Shown: positions 1-7,909, counted from the stretch's first letter. The stretch: DNA of 11,657 nt from Proteobacteria bacterium UBA1148 (GCA_002311835.1 DBZY01000040.1:21642-33298), one strand, 5' to 3'. A program made the numbers and translations. Notes: generated by a model not told the origin, from the sequence alone.

Positions 1-83
1 CCAAGAAAAAGACCAGTACAGTTCGGAAAAAAGTAGCCAAGAAAAAGGTTGCTAAGAAGAGTACCGTTGAGGCTGGAGACTAG
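1..83 (+). CDS. rplU: 50S ribosomal protein L21, C-terminal end (partial)
   Basis: Only the last 26 codons are present, read in the frame starting at base 3 and ending at TAG 81-83. The visible peptide is a lysine-rich tail built from repeated KKVAKK-like units and ending STVEAGD. L21 itself is not visible. The assignment rests on position: rplU almost always lies immediately upstream of rpmA, here 18 bases away. The E. coli L21 ends without such a tail, so this would be a lineage-specific basic C-terminal extension, plausibly contacting rRNA (inference). Any other lysine-rich protein tail cannot be excluded from this fragment alone. Confidence 0.75.
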   Translation, partial: KKKTSTVRKKVAKKKVAKKSTVEAGD

Positions 84-101
84 CGCAACAGAGGTTTAGA
101 G

Positions 102-359
102 ATGGCACATAAGAAAGCAGGCGGTAGCTCTAAAAACGGCCGCGATTCCGAGTCCAAACGACTTGGTATAAAGCGTTATGGTGGCGAGCAGGTTCTTGCG
201 GGCAATATTATTGTGCGTCAGAGGGGAACCCAATTCCATCCCGGCGCTAATGTAGGGCTTGGGAAGGACCATACCATTTTCGCTACGGCGGCTGGCAAGG
301 TAGTGTTTCAAATCAAGGGTCCCAAGAGCAGGAGATACATTAGCGTCACGCCAGAGTAG
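102..359 (+). CDS. rpmA: 50S ribosomal protein L27
   Basis: The 85-residue product is the full usual length for bacterial L27. It begins MAHKKAGGSSKNGRDS, the conserved flexible N-terminal arm that reaches the peptidyl-transferase centre and contacts tRNA. It continues with the conserved block LGIKRYGGEQVLAGNIIVRQRGT (residues 21-43) and with HPGANVGLGKDHT. The glycine-rich N-terminus starts directly at Met-Ala, so there is no sign of the cleaved N-terminal extension found in Firmicutes. A purine-rich stretch with GAGG lies a few bases upstream of the ATG. It follows rplU by 18 bases in an rplU-rpmA operon that ends at the terminator at 377-405. Confidence 0.98.
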   Translation: MAHKKAGGSSKNGRDSESKRLGIKRYGGEQVLAGNIIVRQRGTQFHPGANVGLGKDHTIFATAAGKVVFQIKGPKSRRYISVTPE

Positions 360-376
360 CGGGACTTGACGTATGG

Positions 377-405
377 AAAAAAGGCCCCGCTTGAGGGCCT
401 TTTTT
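377..405 (+). terminator. intrinsic terminator after rplU-rpmA
   Basis: A perfect 11-base-pair stem is formed by AAAAAAGGCCC (377-387) and GGGCCTTTTTT (395-405) around a 7-base loop. The descending arm ends in a run of six T. It lies 18 bases after the rpmA stop codon. The A-tract/T-tract symmetry would let it work in both directions, but there is no convergent gene here. It separates the ribosomal protein operon from obgE. Confidence 0.93.
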
Positions 406-433
406 GTATCTTCTGGGAGCGGGATTACTAGCC

Positions 434-439
434 TAGAAT
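434..439 (+). promoter_or_regulatory. candidate -10 element of obgE
   Basis: TAGAAT (5 of 6 to TATAAT) lies 6 bases before the obgE ATG. The place for a -35 element, 17 bases further upstream, reads TTCTGG and is a poor match. If used, transcription would begin at or next to the A of the start codon. There is no clear ribosome binding site before that ATG, so a leaderless message is possible. Confidence 0.3.
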
Positions 440-445
440 AAACCG

Positions 446-1468
446 ATGAAATTCGTTGATGAGGCTACTGTTAAGGTGGAAGCGGGCCGAGGTGGTGATG
501 GCTGTGTCAGCTTTCGACGGGAAAAATTTATCCCGCGAGGAGGGCCGGACGGCGGGCATGGCGGTCACGGGGGGAGCGTCTTCCTCATTGCACGTGAGGA
601 TACTAATACGCTGGCTGATTTTCGAGTGGAGCGCCGGTACCGGGCTAAAGCTGGCCGTGGTGGGGCCGGAAAGGAGCGGACCGGGGCATCTGGTGAAGAC
701 TTGTACATTTCAGTGCCCAAAGGAACAGTGGTTTCTGATATAGATACGGAGGAGATTCTTGGGGATCTTTCTGATGAAGGTCAGACGCTGAGAGTTGCAC
801 AAGGTGGCCGTGGTGGGGCCGGTAATAGTCGCTTTAAAAGTAGTGTTAATCGTGCGCCGCGAAAGTCGACGCCGGGAGATCTAGGAGAGAAACGCTACCT
901 TGGGCTGGAGCTAAAACTTCTGGCAGATGTTGGTTTAGTGGGGTTACCAAACGCAGGTAAGTCGACACTGGTTCGGACTCTCTCTGCCGCCCGTCCTAAG
1001 GTTGCTGATTATCCCTTTACAACGCTGCACCCGAGCCTAGGTGTCGTTAGTGTTGAAGCGGACCGCAGTTTTGTAGTTGCAGATATCCCAGGCTTGATTA
1101 AAGGGGCTGCGGAAGGCGCTGGTTTGGGCATCCGCTTTTTAAGACATCTGCAGCGAACACGTTTGCTAGTGCATATTGTTGATGTCGGAGGGGAGGGCAG
1201 TGTGGAGGACTCGGTCCAAGCCGTCCGAGTCATTGAGTCGGAGCTGGCGTGTTACTCAGATAGCCTTGCAGGCCAGGTGCGTTGGCTAGTGTTAAATAAG
1301 TTAGATTTGCTACCACAGTCAGACTGGGATTCTAAGATTAATGCGGTAATACGGGCTTTGGGCTGGAATGATCTCGCGTTTGGTATCAGTGCGGTGACCG
1401 GAGAGGGTACTGATTTGTTGGCCCAAGAGATTATGAGTTACCTAGAGTCCCAAGCTAAAACAGCTTAA
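446..1468 (+). CDS. obgE: Obg-family GTPase (ObgE/CgtA)
   Basis: This is the essential GTPase that binds the 50S subunit and links ribosome assembly to growth state and the stringent response. Residues 1 to about 158 form the glycine-rich Obg fold, with many GG and GRGG turns. The GTPase domain follows: P-loop GLPNAGKS (166-173), switch I FTT (191-193), DIPG (213-216), NKLD (284-287) and the SA motif (315-316). At 340 residues it is shorter than the E. coli protein (about 390) and lacks the acidic C-terminal tail. No Shine-Dalgarno sequence is visible before the ATG. In Pseudomonas proB often follows; here it does not. The next gene, rpsT, is convergent. Confidence 0.97.
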   Translation: MKFVDEATVKVEAGRGGDGCVSFRREKFIPRGGPDGGHGGHGGSVFLIAREDTNTLADFRVERRYRAKAGRGGAGKERTGASGEDLYISVPKGTVVSDIDTEEILGDLSDEGQTLRVAQGGRGGAGNSRFKSSVNRAPRKSTPGDLGEKRYLGLELKLLADVGLVGLPNAGKSTLVRTLSAARPKVADYPFTTLHPSLGVVSVEADRSFVVADIPGLIKGAAEGAGLGIRFLRHLQRTRLLVHIVDVGGEGSVEDSVQAVRVIESELACYSDSLAGQVRWLVLNKLDLLPQSDWDSKINAVIRALGWNDLAFGISAVTGEGTDLLAQEIMSYLESQAKTA

Positions 1469-1496
1469 AAGAATAATTTCTTTATTTCTCAAAAAG

Positions 1497-1766
1497 TTAA
1501 GTTTTCGAGAGTTCGCGGATTTTGGTGTTCAGGCGGCTTTTGTATCTGGCGGCGCGATTTTTACCGGTGATTCCCTTCGTCACCATTTTATCAATTTGTG
1601 GCACCGCAACCTTGTAGCTGGCATTTGCGGCGTCGCGGTCACCTTTCTGAATTGCTCCGAGAACGTTTCGCAGCACGGTACGCAGGCGCGAGCGAAGCAT
1701 CATGTTGTGTAATCGCCTCTTCAGGCTTTGCCGCACACGCTTCTTTGCTGACTGAGTATTAGCCAT
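1497..1766 (-). CDS. rpsT: 30S ribosomal protein S20
   Basis: The 89-residue product has the typical length and composition of S20, a primary 16S rRNA-binding protein made of three long helices. It starts MANTQSAKKRVRQSLKRRLHN and contains the conserved C-terminal block KGITGKNRAARYKSRL. An AGGAAG ribosome binding site lies a few bases upstream of the ATG. The gene runs convergently towards obgE, only 28 bases from its stop, and divergently from murJ. The opposite orientation of rpsT relative to the murJ/ribF-ileS-lspA cluster is the usual gammaproteobacterial layout. It has its own strong promoter at 1830-1858. Confidence 0.97.
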   Translation of the reverse strand: MANTQSAKKRVRQSLKRRLHNMMLRSRLRTVLRNVLGAIQKGDRDAANASYKVAVPQIDKMVTKGITGKNRAARYKSRLNTKIRELSKT

Positions 1767-1780
1767 AACTTCCTATTAAT

Positions 1781-1817
1781 CGAGCCGCGGTTATCAAAAA
1801 GCTTGGGGGCGGGCTCG
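1781..1817 (-). other. possible hairpin in the rpsT leader
   Basis: CGAGCC (1781-1786) is complementary to GGCTCG (1812-1817), and the stem may extend by two pairs past a bulged base. In the predicted rpsT transcript it lies in the leader, about 15 bases before the start codon. S20 is known to control its own translation in E. coli, so a regulatory role is conceivable. The loop is large (about 25 bases) and the stem could be chance. Confidence 0.25.
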
Positions 1818-1829
1818 GAAAAGGGCGGT

Positions 1830-1858
1830 ATTATTGGGAGCCCCCCGGCGCAAGTCAA
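1830..1858 (-). promoter_or_regulatory. sigma-70 promoter of rpsT
   Basis: On the minus strand, TTGACT (plus positions 1853-1858, 5 of 6 to consensus) and AATAAT (1830-1835, 5 of 6) are separated by exactly 17 bases. Transcription should start near 1823, giving a leader of about 57 bases. The sequence just after the -10 is GC-rich (ACCGCCC), as in growth-rate and stringently controlled ribosomal promoters. It points away from murJ. Confidence 0.7.
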
Positions 1859-1927
1859 GTTGGGGTGGCTTGAGTGGGAGTAGTTAAAATTGAATCAGAT
1901 CCGGAAACTTGCCCGGCGGGGAAGGTT

Positions 1928-3535
1928 ATGACCGCATCAGACGAAGGTCAAAAGAGGATTAATGAATCCAGGAGTTTGATCCGGCACACCTCCGTCGTGA
2001 GTACGATGACATTGCTATCCCGTATAACTGGGCTCGCGAGAGATATCGGTTTTTCTCGCTGGTTTGGTGCTGGCGCGCTTATGGACGCGTTCTTCGTGGC
2101 ATTCAAAATCCCTAATTTGTTAAGGCGCTTTTTTGCGGAGGGCGCCTTTTCGGCGGCTTTCGTGCCCATCATTTCCGAGTATCGAACAACGCGGAGTTCG
2201 GAGGAGACTAAGGAATTTATAGACCGGGTAGCGGGCACGCTGGGACTAATACTTTTTGCTATTACTACTGCCGGGGTGATTGCGGCTCCAATCTTAATCA
2301 TGATTTTTGCCCCAGGGTTTCTTGACGACGATGGTCGTTACGAGTTGGCTCGAGACATGCTCCGGCTTACTTTCCCCTATTTGTTTTTTATCTCTCTAAC
2401 GGCGCTTGCGGGGGCTATCCTGAATGCTTATCGCAGGTTTGCTGTGCCTGCTTTCACTCCGGTACTGCTGAATATTGTTTTGATTGGTTTCGCGGGATGG
2501 ATTGCGCCTCACATGGAAAATCCGGGGCTCGGGCTTGCAGCGGGCGTATTCGTAGCCGGTCTAGTACAACTGCTTTTTCAGTTGCCTTTTTTGCTGCGTT
2601 TGCAGCTTTTGCCATTGCCACGGTGGGGTTGGGGGTATGTCGGAGTGCGGAGAGTGTTAAAACTGATGGCACCAGTGATTTTTGGTTCCTCAGTTGCACA
2701 GATCAACATTCTTTTCGATACACTGATTGCTTCATTTCTTGCTGCTGGCAGCATCAGTTGGTTGTACTATTCTGATCGCTTGATGGAGTTTCCGTTGGGC
2801 GTATTTGGTATTGCCCTAGCAACAGTTATATTACCAACGCTGTCCGAGCAGCATGCCACAGCTTCAAAAGAGGCTTTCACCGCAACACTCGATTGGGCTT
2901 TGAGGCTGGTTCTTCTCATTGCTTTTCCTGCCGCGCTGGGCTTGATTGTGTTAGCAGAGCCTCTATTGATAACAATTTTCTATGGGGGTGAGTTCACCGC
3001 ATTTGACGTAAACATGGCTGCCGCCTCGCTTGTCGCGTACGCACTAGGTTTGGTGGGGTTCATCTTAGTTAAGGTTCTCGCCCCAGGTTATTTTGCTCGC
3101 CAAGATACGAAAACGCCTGTGAAAATTGGTGTTTTTTCTCTGTTGTTGAACATGTTCCTAAACGTTGTATTGGTAGTAGGTTTGCTCAGAGTGGGTTTCT
3201 ACGCCCCCCATGCAGGGCTTGCTCTAGCCACAACGCTTTCGGCGTTATTCAATGCAACTCTATTGCTCCGAGGGCTTCGTAAGAGTGGCGTCTATCTCCC
3301 CCAACCAGGGTGGAGCAGGTTGATAGGCCAGGTACTTGTGGCAAGTGTGGTTATGACCTATTCGATCTTCTTGGCGCTAGATCGGTTGGGAGACTGGATA
3401 CAGTTCGGCGTTTTCGAACGCATCAGCACGCTTATGGTCTGCGTGCTTATCGGTCTTGGTATGTATTTTGGTACATGCTTTTTGTTAGGTTTGAGAGTCA
3501 GAAGCTTTCAAAAAGCACCCACGGTGAACCTATAA
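1928..3535 (+). CDS. murJ: lipid II flippase MurJ (MviN family)
   Basis: This polytopic inner-membrane protein flips lipid II, the peptidoglycan precursor, to the periplasmic face. It aligns along its whole length with E. coli MurJ. Shared segments include LLSRITGLARD, GALMDAFFVAFKIPNLLRRFFAEG, the YYSDRLMEFPLGVFGIAL block, KVLAPGYFARQDTKTPVKI and PQPGW. Arg32, Arg38 and Arg66 match the spacing of the functionally important E. coli R18, R24 and R52. Many hydrophobic segments agree with the usual 14 helices. I chose the ATG at 1928 because GGGGAAGG lies just upstream, giving 535 residues. A GTG at 1874 would add 18 residues with no family counterpart. It heads the murJ-ribF-ileS-lspA cluster. 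Confidence 0.95.
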   Translation: MTASDEGQKRINESRSLIRHTSVVSTMTLLSRITGLARDIGFSRWFGAGALMDAFFVAFKIPNLLRRFFAEGAFSAAFVPIISEYRTTRSSEETKEFIDRVAGTLGLILFAITTAGVIAAPILIMIFAPGFLDDDGRYELARDMLRLTFPYLFFISLTALAGAILNAYRRFAVPAFTPVLLNIVLIGFAGWIAPHMENPGLGLAAGVFVAGLVQLLFQLPFLLRLQLLPLPRWGWGYVGVRRVLKLMAPVIFGSSVAQINILFDTLIASFLAAGSISWLYYSDRLMEFPLGVFGIALATVILPTLSEQHATASKEAFTATLDWALRLVLLIAFPAALGLIVLAEPLLITIFYGGEFTAFDVNMAAASLVAYALGLVGFILVKVLAPGYFARQDTKTPVKIGVFSLLLNMFLNVVLVVGLLRVGFYAPHAGLALATTLSALFNATLLLRGLRKSGVYLPQPGWSRLIGQVLVASVVMTYSIFLALDRLGDWIQFGVFERISTLMVCVLIGLGMYFGTCFLLGLRVRSFQKAPTVNL

Positions 3536-3536
3536 T
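3531..3536 (+). promoter_or_regulatory. candidate -10 box before ribF
   Basis: A perfect TATAAT overlaps the murJ stop codon, 30 bases before the ribF ATG. No good -35 element stands at 16 to 18 bases; TTTCAA at 3506-3511 is 19 bases away and matches poorly. It could give an internal start for ribF-ileS-lspA but may be chance. Confidence 0.25.
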
Positions 3537-3566
3537 CACAACCTTATGCCCTAAAGTGTCCTGGCT

Positions 3567-4493
3567 ATGCATCTTTACCGTTACATATCTCATTTGAAAG
3601 AAAGGGGTTGGAAGTCTCGAGTGGTCACTGTGGGGGCTTATGATGGAGTACACCTTGGACATCAGGAAATCCTGGGTCAACTTGAAGTTCAGGGAAAGAA
3701 GATTGGTGTGCCTACTTTGGTATTGTCGTTCGAACCCATCCCGAGGGAATTTTTCTCTCCTGACAAACCTGCGGCCAGATTGACGCGTTTCCGGGAACGA
3801 TACGAGCTTCTAAATAGTTTTGGTGTCGATGAATTTTTTTGTCCGCAGTTTGCTAGTCTCCGGGATCTATCTTCAGAAGAGTTCATAAGAGATATCTTGC
3901 TGGCAGGGCTTAATGCGAGGCACATTGTTGTTGGGCATGATTTTCGTTTTGCGGCGGAGCGCCTTGGGACACTTGATGATCTCAAGACTGCGGGAATCAA
4001 TTGTGGGTTTGGTGTGACGGAGGTGTCGGCGGTATACCGGGAGAATCAGCGAGTTAGTAGCACAGCTATTCGTAATGCGCTTAAGGTGGGTGATCTGAAG
4101 ACGGCCCGTGCAATGCTAGGGCGAGAATATTCTATGTCGGGGCGTGTGGTTCGCGGCATCGGTTTAGGTAAACGACTCGGTTTCCCCACCGCAAATGTAA
4201 ATCTTAATCGGCGTCAGGCTCCGGTGGATGGTATCTTCGCAGCTCGTGTTACCGGATTGGTCGAAGGGCCGTTGGAAGGGGTCGCCAGCATTGGCACGCG
4301 TCCAACGGTTGGTGGAGTGGAGCCTCTACTAGAGGTTTTTATCTTTGACTTCGACAGAGATATATACGGAGAGTACATCACCGTACATTTCGTTGAGCGT
4401 CTGCGCGAAGAGCGGAAGTACTCTGATCTAGGAAAAATGACGAGACAGATGCATAAGGACGTGGCTGATGCACGCGCTGTGTTGGCGGCTTAG
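3567..4493 (+). CDS. ribF: bifunctional riboflavin kinase / FAD synthetase
   Basis: RibF phosphorylates riboflavin to FMN and adenylylates FMN to FAD in the cytoplasm. The 308-residue length is typical. The N-terminal FAD synthetase domain (about 1-185) shows the nucleotidyltransferase motif GAYDGVHLGH (23-32), FEPIP (55-59), VVGHDFRF (121-128) and VSSTAIR (163-169). The C-terminal riboflavin kinase domain shows SGRVVRGIGLGKRLGFPTAN (191-210), SIGTRPTVGG (241-250) and the general-base region around Glu256. The first motif more often reads GNFDG or GTFDG. There is no clear ribosome binding site, but the N-terminus MHLYRYISHL fits the family, so this start is kept. It lies 31 bases after murJ and 5 bases before ileS. 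Confidence 0.96.
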   Translation: MHLYRYISHLKERGWKSRVVTVGAYDGVHLGHQEILGQLEVQGKKIGVPTLVLSFEPIPREFFSPDKPAARLTRFRERYELLNSFGVDEFFCPQFASLRDLSSEEFIRDILLAGLNARHIVVGHDFRFAAERLGTLDDLKTAGINCGFGVTEVSAVYRENQRVSSTAIRNALKVGDLKTARAMLGREYSMSGRVVRGIGLGKRLGFPTANVNLNRRQAPVDGIFAARVTGLVEGPLEGVASIGTRPTVGGVEPLLEVFIFDFDRDIYGEYITVHFVERLREERKYSDLGKMTRQMHKDVADARAVLAA

Positions 4494-4498
4494 GATGG

Positions 4499-7312
4499 AT
4501 GGCTGATTACAAAAACACATTAAATCTGCCGAGTACGAATTTCCCGATGCGCGGTAATCTTGCTCAACGGGAGCCTGCGATGTTAGAGCTTTGGGAGCAG
4601 CAGGATATCTATGGGCAGATTCGTGCGGCAGCAAAAGGTCGCCCGCAATTTATTTTGCATGACGGGCCTCCCTACGCCAATGGGGATATTCATCTTGGGC
4701 ATGCGCTTAATCATGTATTGAAAGACATAATCGTGAAGGCGCGCACTTTGGCGGGGTTTGATGCGCCTTACGTCCCTGGTTGGGATTGTCACGGTTTACC
4801 GATCGAACACCAGGTTGAGCGCAAGCGGGGCAAAGTTGGCGATAAGCTGAGTGCTCGGGAGTTTCGAAGAGCTTGTCGAGAGTACGCAACCAATCAGATC
4901 CGTCGTCAACGTACGGATCTGAAACGGCTAGGTGTGCTTGGCGATTGGGATCACCCCTATATCACGATGGATCCAACTTACGAGGCAGAACAACTTCGGG
5001 CATTTTCGAAGCTTCTGGAGCAGGGTTTGATCTATCGAGGATATAAGCCTGTGCATTGGTGCCTCGATTGTCGTTCAGCTCTCGCTGAAGCTGAGGTGGA
5101 GTATCAGGATAAATGTTCCGATGCAGTTGATGTACGGTTTTCGGTAATTGATGTATTGGGGTTTTGTGCGAGGATTGGTGTGCCATCCCTGGATGGACCG
5201 ATATCGATACCCATCTGGACAACTACACTATGGACGTTGCCAGGTAATCGCGCTGTCGCACTAAACGCAGCATTGGAATACAGCCTTGTCGAGACAAATC
5301 TTGGGCAAGGTAAGGAGTTTCTCCTTGTAGCAGACGACATGTTAGTTAGTGTCAGAGCGCGATATGGATTAGCTGATTCAGTAGTGTTGGGGACTTCTTT
5401 AGGCGAAGTTTTCGAAGGGGTTGAACTTCAACACCCTTTTTACGATCGCATCGTTCCGGTCATATTAGGTGAGCATGTTACGACCGAGGCGGGCACGGGG
5501 GCGGTACACACTGCACCGGGTCACGGCCACGAGGATTTTGCGCTTGGGGTTAAATACGGACTGTCTCTGGATTGCCCCGTCCATGGCAACGGTAAATATC
5601 TTGAGAATACCCCGGTGTTTGCAGGGGAGCATATTGAACCTGCAAACAAGCGTATCGCTGAATTATTAGAAGAGCGCGGGATGTTATTGCATATTGAGCC
5701 CATTACTCATAGCTACCCGCATTGCTGGCGGCATAAGACCGCGGTTATTTTCAGGGCAACACCTCAATGGTTCATAGGCATGGAGCAGGGTAGGCTCAGA
5801 GAGAGGGCACTGGCCGTAATTCCAGGCATAGAGTGGACTCCGGAGTGGGGTGAAGAGCGTATCCGAGGCATGGTTGATAATCGACCTGACTGGTGTATCT
5901 CGCGGCAGCGAACCTGGGGTGTACCTATTCCACTTTTTGTGCATAAGGAAACAGGCGAGATGCACCCGAACTCGGTGGCCTTTGCGCTGCTAGCTGCTGA
6001 TCGGGTAGAGGAGTATGGGATTGATGCTTGGTTCGAGCTGGATCCTCAGGAGTTTTTGGGTGATGAAGCCGACATATATGACAAAGTCACTGACGTCATG
6101 GATGTCTGGCTTGATTCGGGATTCAGCCACTACATCGTATGCAAACTGCGTGAGGAAGTTTCGATGCCGGCAGATCTTTATCTTGAAGGCTCCGATCAGC
6201 ACCGTGGGTGGTTCCAGTCGAGTCTGCTGACGGCGGTAGGAATGTATGATCGGGCGCCTTATAGGGGCGTGCTTACCCACGGTTTCACCGTGGATGAGCA
6301 GGGGCACAAAATGTCTAAGTCCCTAGGCAACGTTATAGAACCAAAGAAAGTATACAAAACACTCGGCGCAGACATTTTGCGCCTCTGGGTCGCCGCCACG
6401 GATTATCGCGCTGAGATGAGTGTTTCAGACGAGATATTAAAGAGAGTTTCCGATGCGTACAGGAGGCTGCGAAACACACAGCGGTTCCTGATCAGTAATC
6501 TGCATGATTTTGAACCAGGGAAGCACAATGTGCCGCGATCGAAAATGATTTCGTTGGATCAGTGGGTGCTTGATCATGCCGGTGCTCTCCAGGAGGAGAT
6601 TGTTTTAGCGTACGAGCGTTATGAGTTTCACCACATTTATCACAAGGCGCATAACTTTTGTGTTGTAGAGATGGGGGGGTTCTACCTTGACGTCATCAAA
6701 GATCGACTTTATACGATGCCGACTAATAGTCTTGCCCGCCGCTCTGCACAGACTGCCATGTATCACATTGCGGAGGCGATGGTTCGGTGGTTGGCACCGA
6801 TTTTAAGCTTCACAGCAGAGGAGATCTGGCAGGCTCTTCCTGGCAAACGTGGAGACTCCGTATTCCTGTCAGCTTGGCATTCTTTCCCGGATGCAGAGGG
6901 GTCAACGGCGATTGATTGGGAAACCATACTGGGCGTGCGTCATGCAGTGTCGAGAGAGCTTGAGCAGTTACGTATAGCAAGCGACATCGGCGCTCCCCTG
7001 GATGCCCGTGTTGATCTCTACTGCCCTCCGCAGTTGGAGTCAGCTCTCTCAGCATTCGGTGAAGAATTGCGATTTGTGTTTATTACCTCGGAGGCAAAGG
7101 TGCATGCTGAGTCCGAGCGCCCCTCTAATGCCGTTGCTGTCGAGTCGAACGCTACCCTGTTTTGGCTCACGCTAACACGAAGTGAAGAGGTGAAGTGTGT
7201 GCGGTGCTGGCATCGCCGCGATGACGTGGACCATTATGAAAAGTATCCCAATCTTTGTGGCCGGTGTGTGACTAACGTGGAAGGGCCGGGAGAGGTTAGG
7301 GTCTACGCATGA
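4499..7312 (+). CDS. ileS: isoleucyl-tRNA synthetase
   Basis: IleRS charges tRNA-Ile and edits misactivated valine. At 937 residues it is almost the same length as the E. coli enzyme, and landmarks fall at nearly the same positions. They are the class I HIGH motif HLGH (65-68), the editing-site TTT (241-243), the editing motif HTAPGHGHED (337-346, ending in the conserved Asp) and KMSKS (604-608). The C-terminal zinc knuckle is formed by Cys900/Cys903 and Cys920/Cys923. This is the bacterial type of IleRS, not the mupirocin-resistant eukaryote-like type. The ATG follows the ribF stop by 5 bases, with AGG overlapping that stop as a close ribosome binding site. Its own stop overlaps the lspA start in ATGA. 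Confidence 0.98.
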   Translation: MADYKNTLNLPSTNFPMRGNLAQREPAMLELWEQQDIYGQIRAAAKGRPQFILHDGPPYANGDIHLGHALNHVLKDIIVKARTLAGFDAPYVPGWDCHGLPIEHQVERKRGKVGDKLSAREFRRACREYATNQIRRQRTDLKRLGVLGDWDHPYITMDPTYEAEQLRAFSKLLEQGLIYRGYKPVHWCLDCRSALAEAEVEYQDKCSDAVDVRFSVIDVLGFCARIGVPSLDGPISIPIWTTTLWTLPGNRAVALNAALEYSLVETNLGQGKEFLLVADDMLVSVRARYGLADSVVLGTSLGEVFEGVELQHPFYDRIVPVILGEHVTTEAGTGAVHTAPGHGHEDFALGVKYGLSLDCPVHGNGKYLENTPVFAGEHIEPANKRIAELLEERGMLLHIEPITHSYPHCWRHKTAVIFRATPQWFIGMEQGRLRERALAVIPGIEWTPEWGEERIRGMVDNRPDWCISRQRTWGVPIPLFVHKETGEMHPNSVAFALLAADRVEEYGIDAWFELDPQEFLGDEADIYDKVTDVMDVWLDSGFSHYIVCKLREEVSMPADLYLEGSDQHRGWFQSSLLTAVGMYDRAPYRGVLTHGFTVDEQGHKMSKSLGNVIEPKKVYKTLGADILRLWVAATDYRAEMSVSDEILKRVSDAYRRLRNTQRFLISNLHDFEPGKHNVPRSKMISLDQWVLDHAGALQEEIVLAYERYEFHHIYHKAHNFCVVEMGGFYLDVIKDRLYTMPTNSLARRSAQTAMYHIAEAMVRWLAPILSFTAEEIWQALPGKRGDSVFLSAWHSFPDAEGSTAIDWETILGVRHAVSRELEQLRIASDIGAPLDARVDLYCPPQLESALSAFGEELRFVFITSEAKVHAESERPSNAVAVESNATLFWLTLTRSEEVKCVRCWHRRDDVDHYEKYPNLCGRCVTNVEGPGEVRVYA

Positions 7313-7866
7313 GGTTGCCAAGGAATGCTCTTGGTAAGTGGCTTTGGCTAATTCTCAGTGTGATCGTCATCGATCAGTGGACTAAGTTTCTAATCACATC
7401 AAATTTCAACGAATTTGACTCGATAACCTTGCTCCCAATTCTTGATTTTATGCGCCTTCACAACGAGGGGGCAGCGTTTAGTTTATTAAGTGATGCGTCT
7501 GGGTGGCAGCGATGGATGTTTACGATTTTGGGGTCCGTTGTCAGCATCTTTATTTTCATTTGGCTTCGCCGCCTACCAGTCCGCGGACAGCACATGCTTG
7601 CTGCTGCGCTCGCACTGATCATGGGTGGAGCGTTGGGGAACGTGATTGATAGAGTATTGTGGGGACATGTTATTGATTTTATTCGCGTGCACTACCAACA
7701 ATGGTATTTCCCAGCGTTTAATATTGCCGATTCCGCTATAACCGTGGGCGCAGCACTCTTGATACTAGATACTCTGTTGCATCGCGATCAACCGGTAGAC
7801 GGTCGGAAGCAGCCCCTAAAGAAGAAAATTTCTAAGAGGAAGGCTTCCAAAAAGAAGACTGTTTGA
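7309..7866 (+). CDS. lspA: lipoprotein signal peptidase (signal peptidase II)
   Basis: LspA is the inner-membrane aspartic protease that removes signal peptides from prolipoproteins. Family motifs are present in order: IDQWTK with Asp22, HNEGAAFS (51-58), GGALGNVIDRV (106-116), GHVIDF with Asp123 and FNIADSAIT with Asp141. Asp123 and Asp141 correspond to the catalytic pair by motif. Four hydrophobic segments are visible. At 185 residues it is longer than usual (about 165-170) because of a strongly basic cytoplasmic tail after residue 159, with a KKKISKRKASKKK cluster. It is translationally coupled to ileS by the 4-base overlap ATGA. In many gammaproteobacteria fkpB and ispH would follow; here they do not. 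Confidence 0.97.
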   Translation: MRLPRNALGKWLWLILSVIVIDQWTKFLITSNFNEFDSITLLPILDFMRLHNEGAAFSLLSDASGWQRWMFTILGSVVSIFIFIWLRRLPVRGQHMLAAALALIMGGALGNVIDRVLWGHVIDFIRVHYQQWYFPAFNIADSAITVGAALLILDTLLHRDQPVDGRKQPLKKKISKRKASKKKTV

Positions 7867-7869
7867 AGG

Positions 7870-7886
7870 TGTAAATTTTTTTTACA
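7870..7886. repeat. inverted repeat TGTAAA-N5-TTTACA
   Basis: A perfect 6-base inverted repeat surrounds a T5 centre, 3 bases after the lspA stop. As RNA the stem is too AT-rich for a good terminator. The symmetry could equally be a protein-binding site, and its right arm TTTACA can serve as a -35 element (see the candidate promoter at 7881-7909). Function is not established. Confidence 0.35.
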
Positions 7887-7909
7887 AAGTGGGATGCGTA
7901 TATGCTAAT
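7881..7909 (+). promoter_or_regulatory. candidate promoter with overlapping Fur-box-like site
   Basis: TTTACA (7881-7886, 5 of 6 to the -35 consensus) and GCTAAT (7904-7909, 4 of 6 to the -10) are 17 bases apart. The -10 overlaps a 19-base stretch, 7904-7922, that matches the classical Fur box at 13 of 19 positions by my count. Such overlap is the usual way Fur represses a promoter. The match is only moderate in an AT-rich spacer, so confidence is low. Confidence 0.3.

Noticed and set aside
1468..1483. AAAGAA-TAAT-TTCTTT hairpin between the convergent obgE and rpsT
   Set aside because: The stem is almost all A-T and short. A weak bidirectional terminator is possible but not supportable.
1948..2301. 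117-codon open frame antisense to murJ
   Set aside because: It is a shadow of the murJ reading frame with no recognisable domain. murJ itself is clear along its whole length.
5990..6307. 105-codon open frame antisense to ileS
   Set aside because: It lies entirely within the conserved ileS coding region, and the composition shows no independent gene features.
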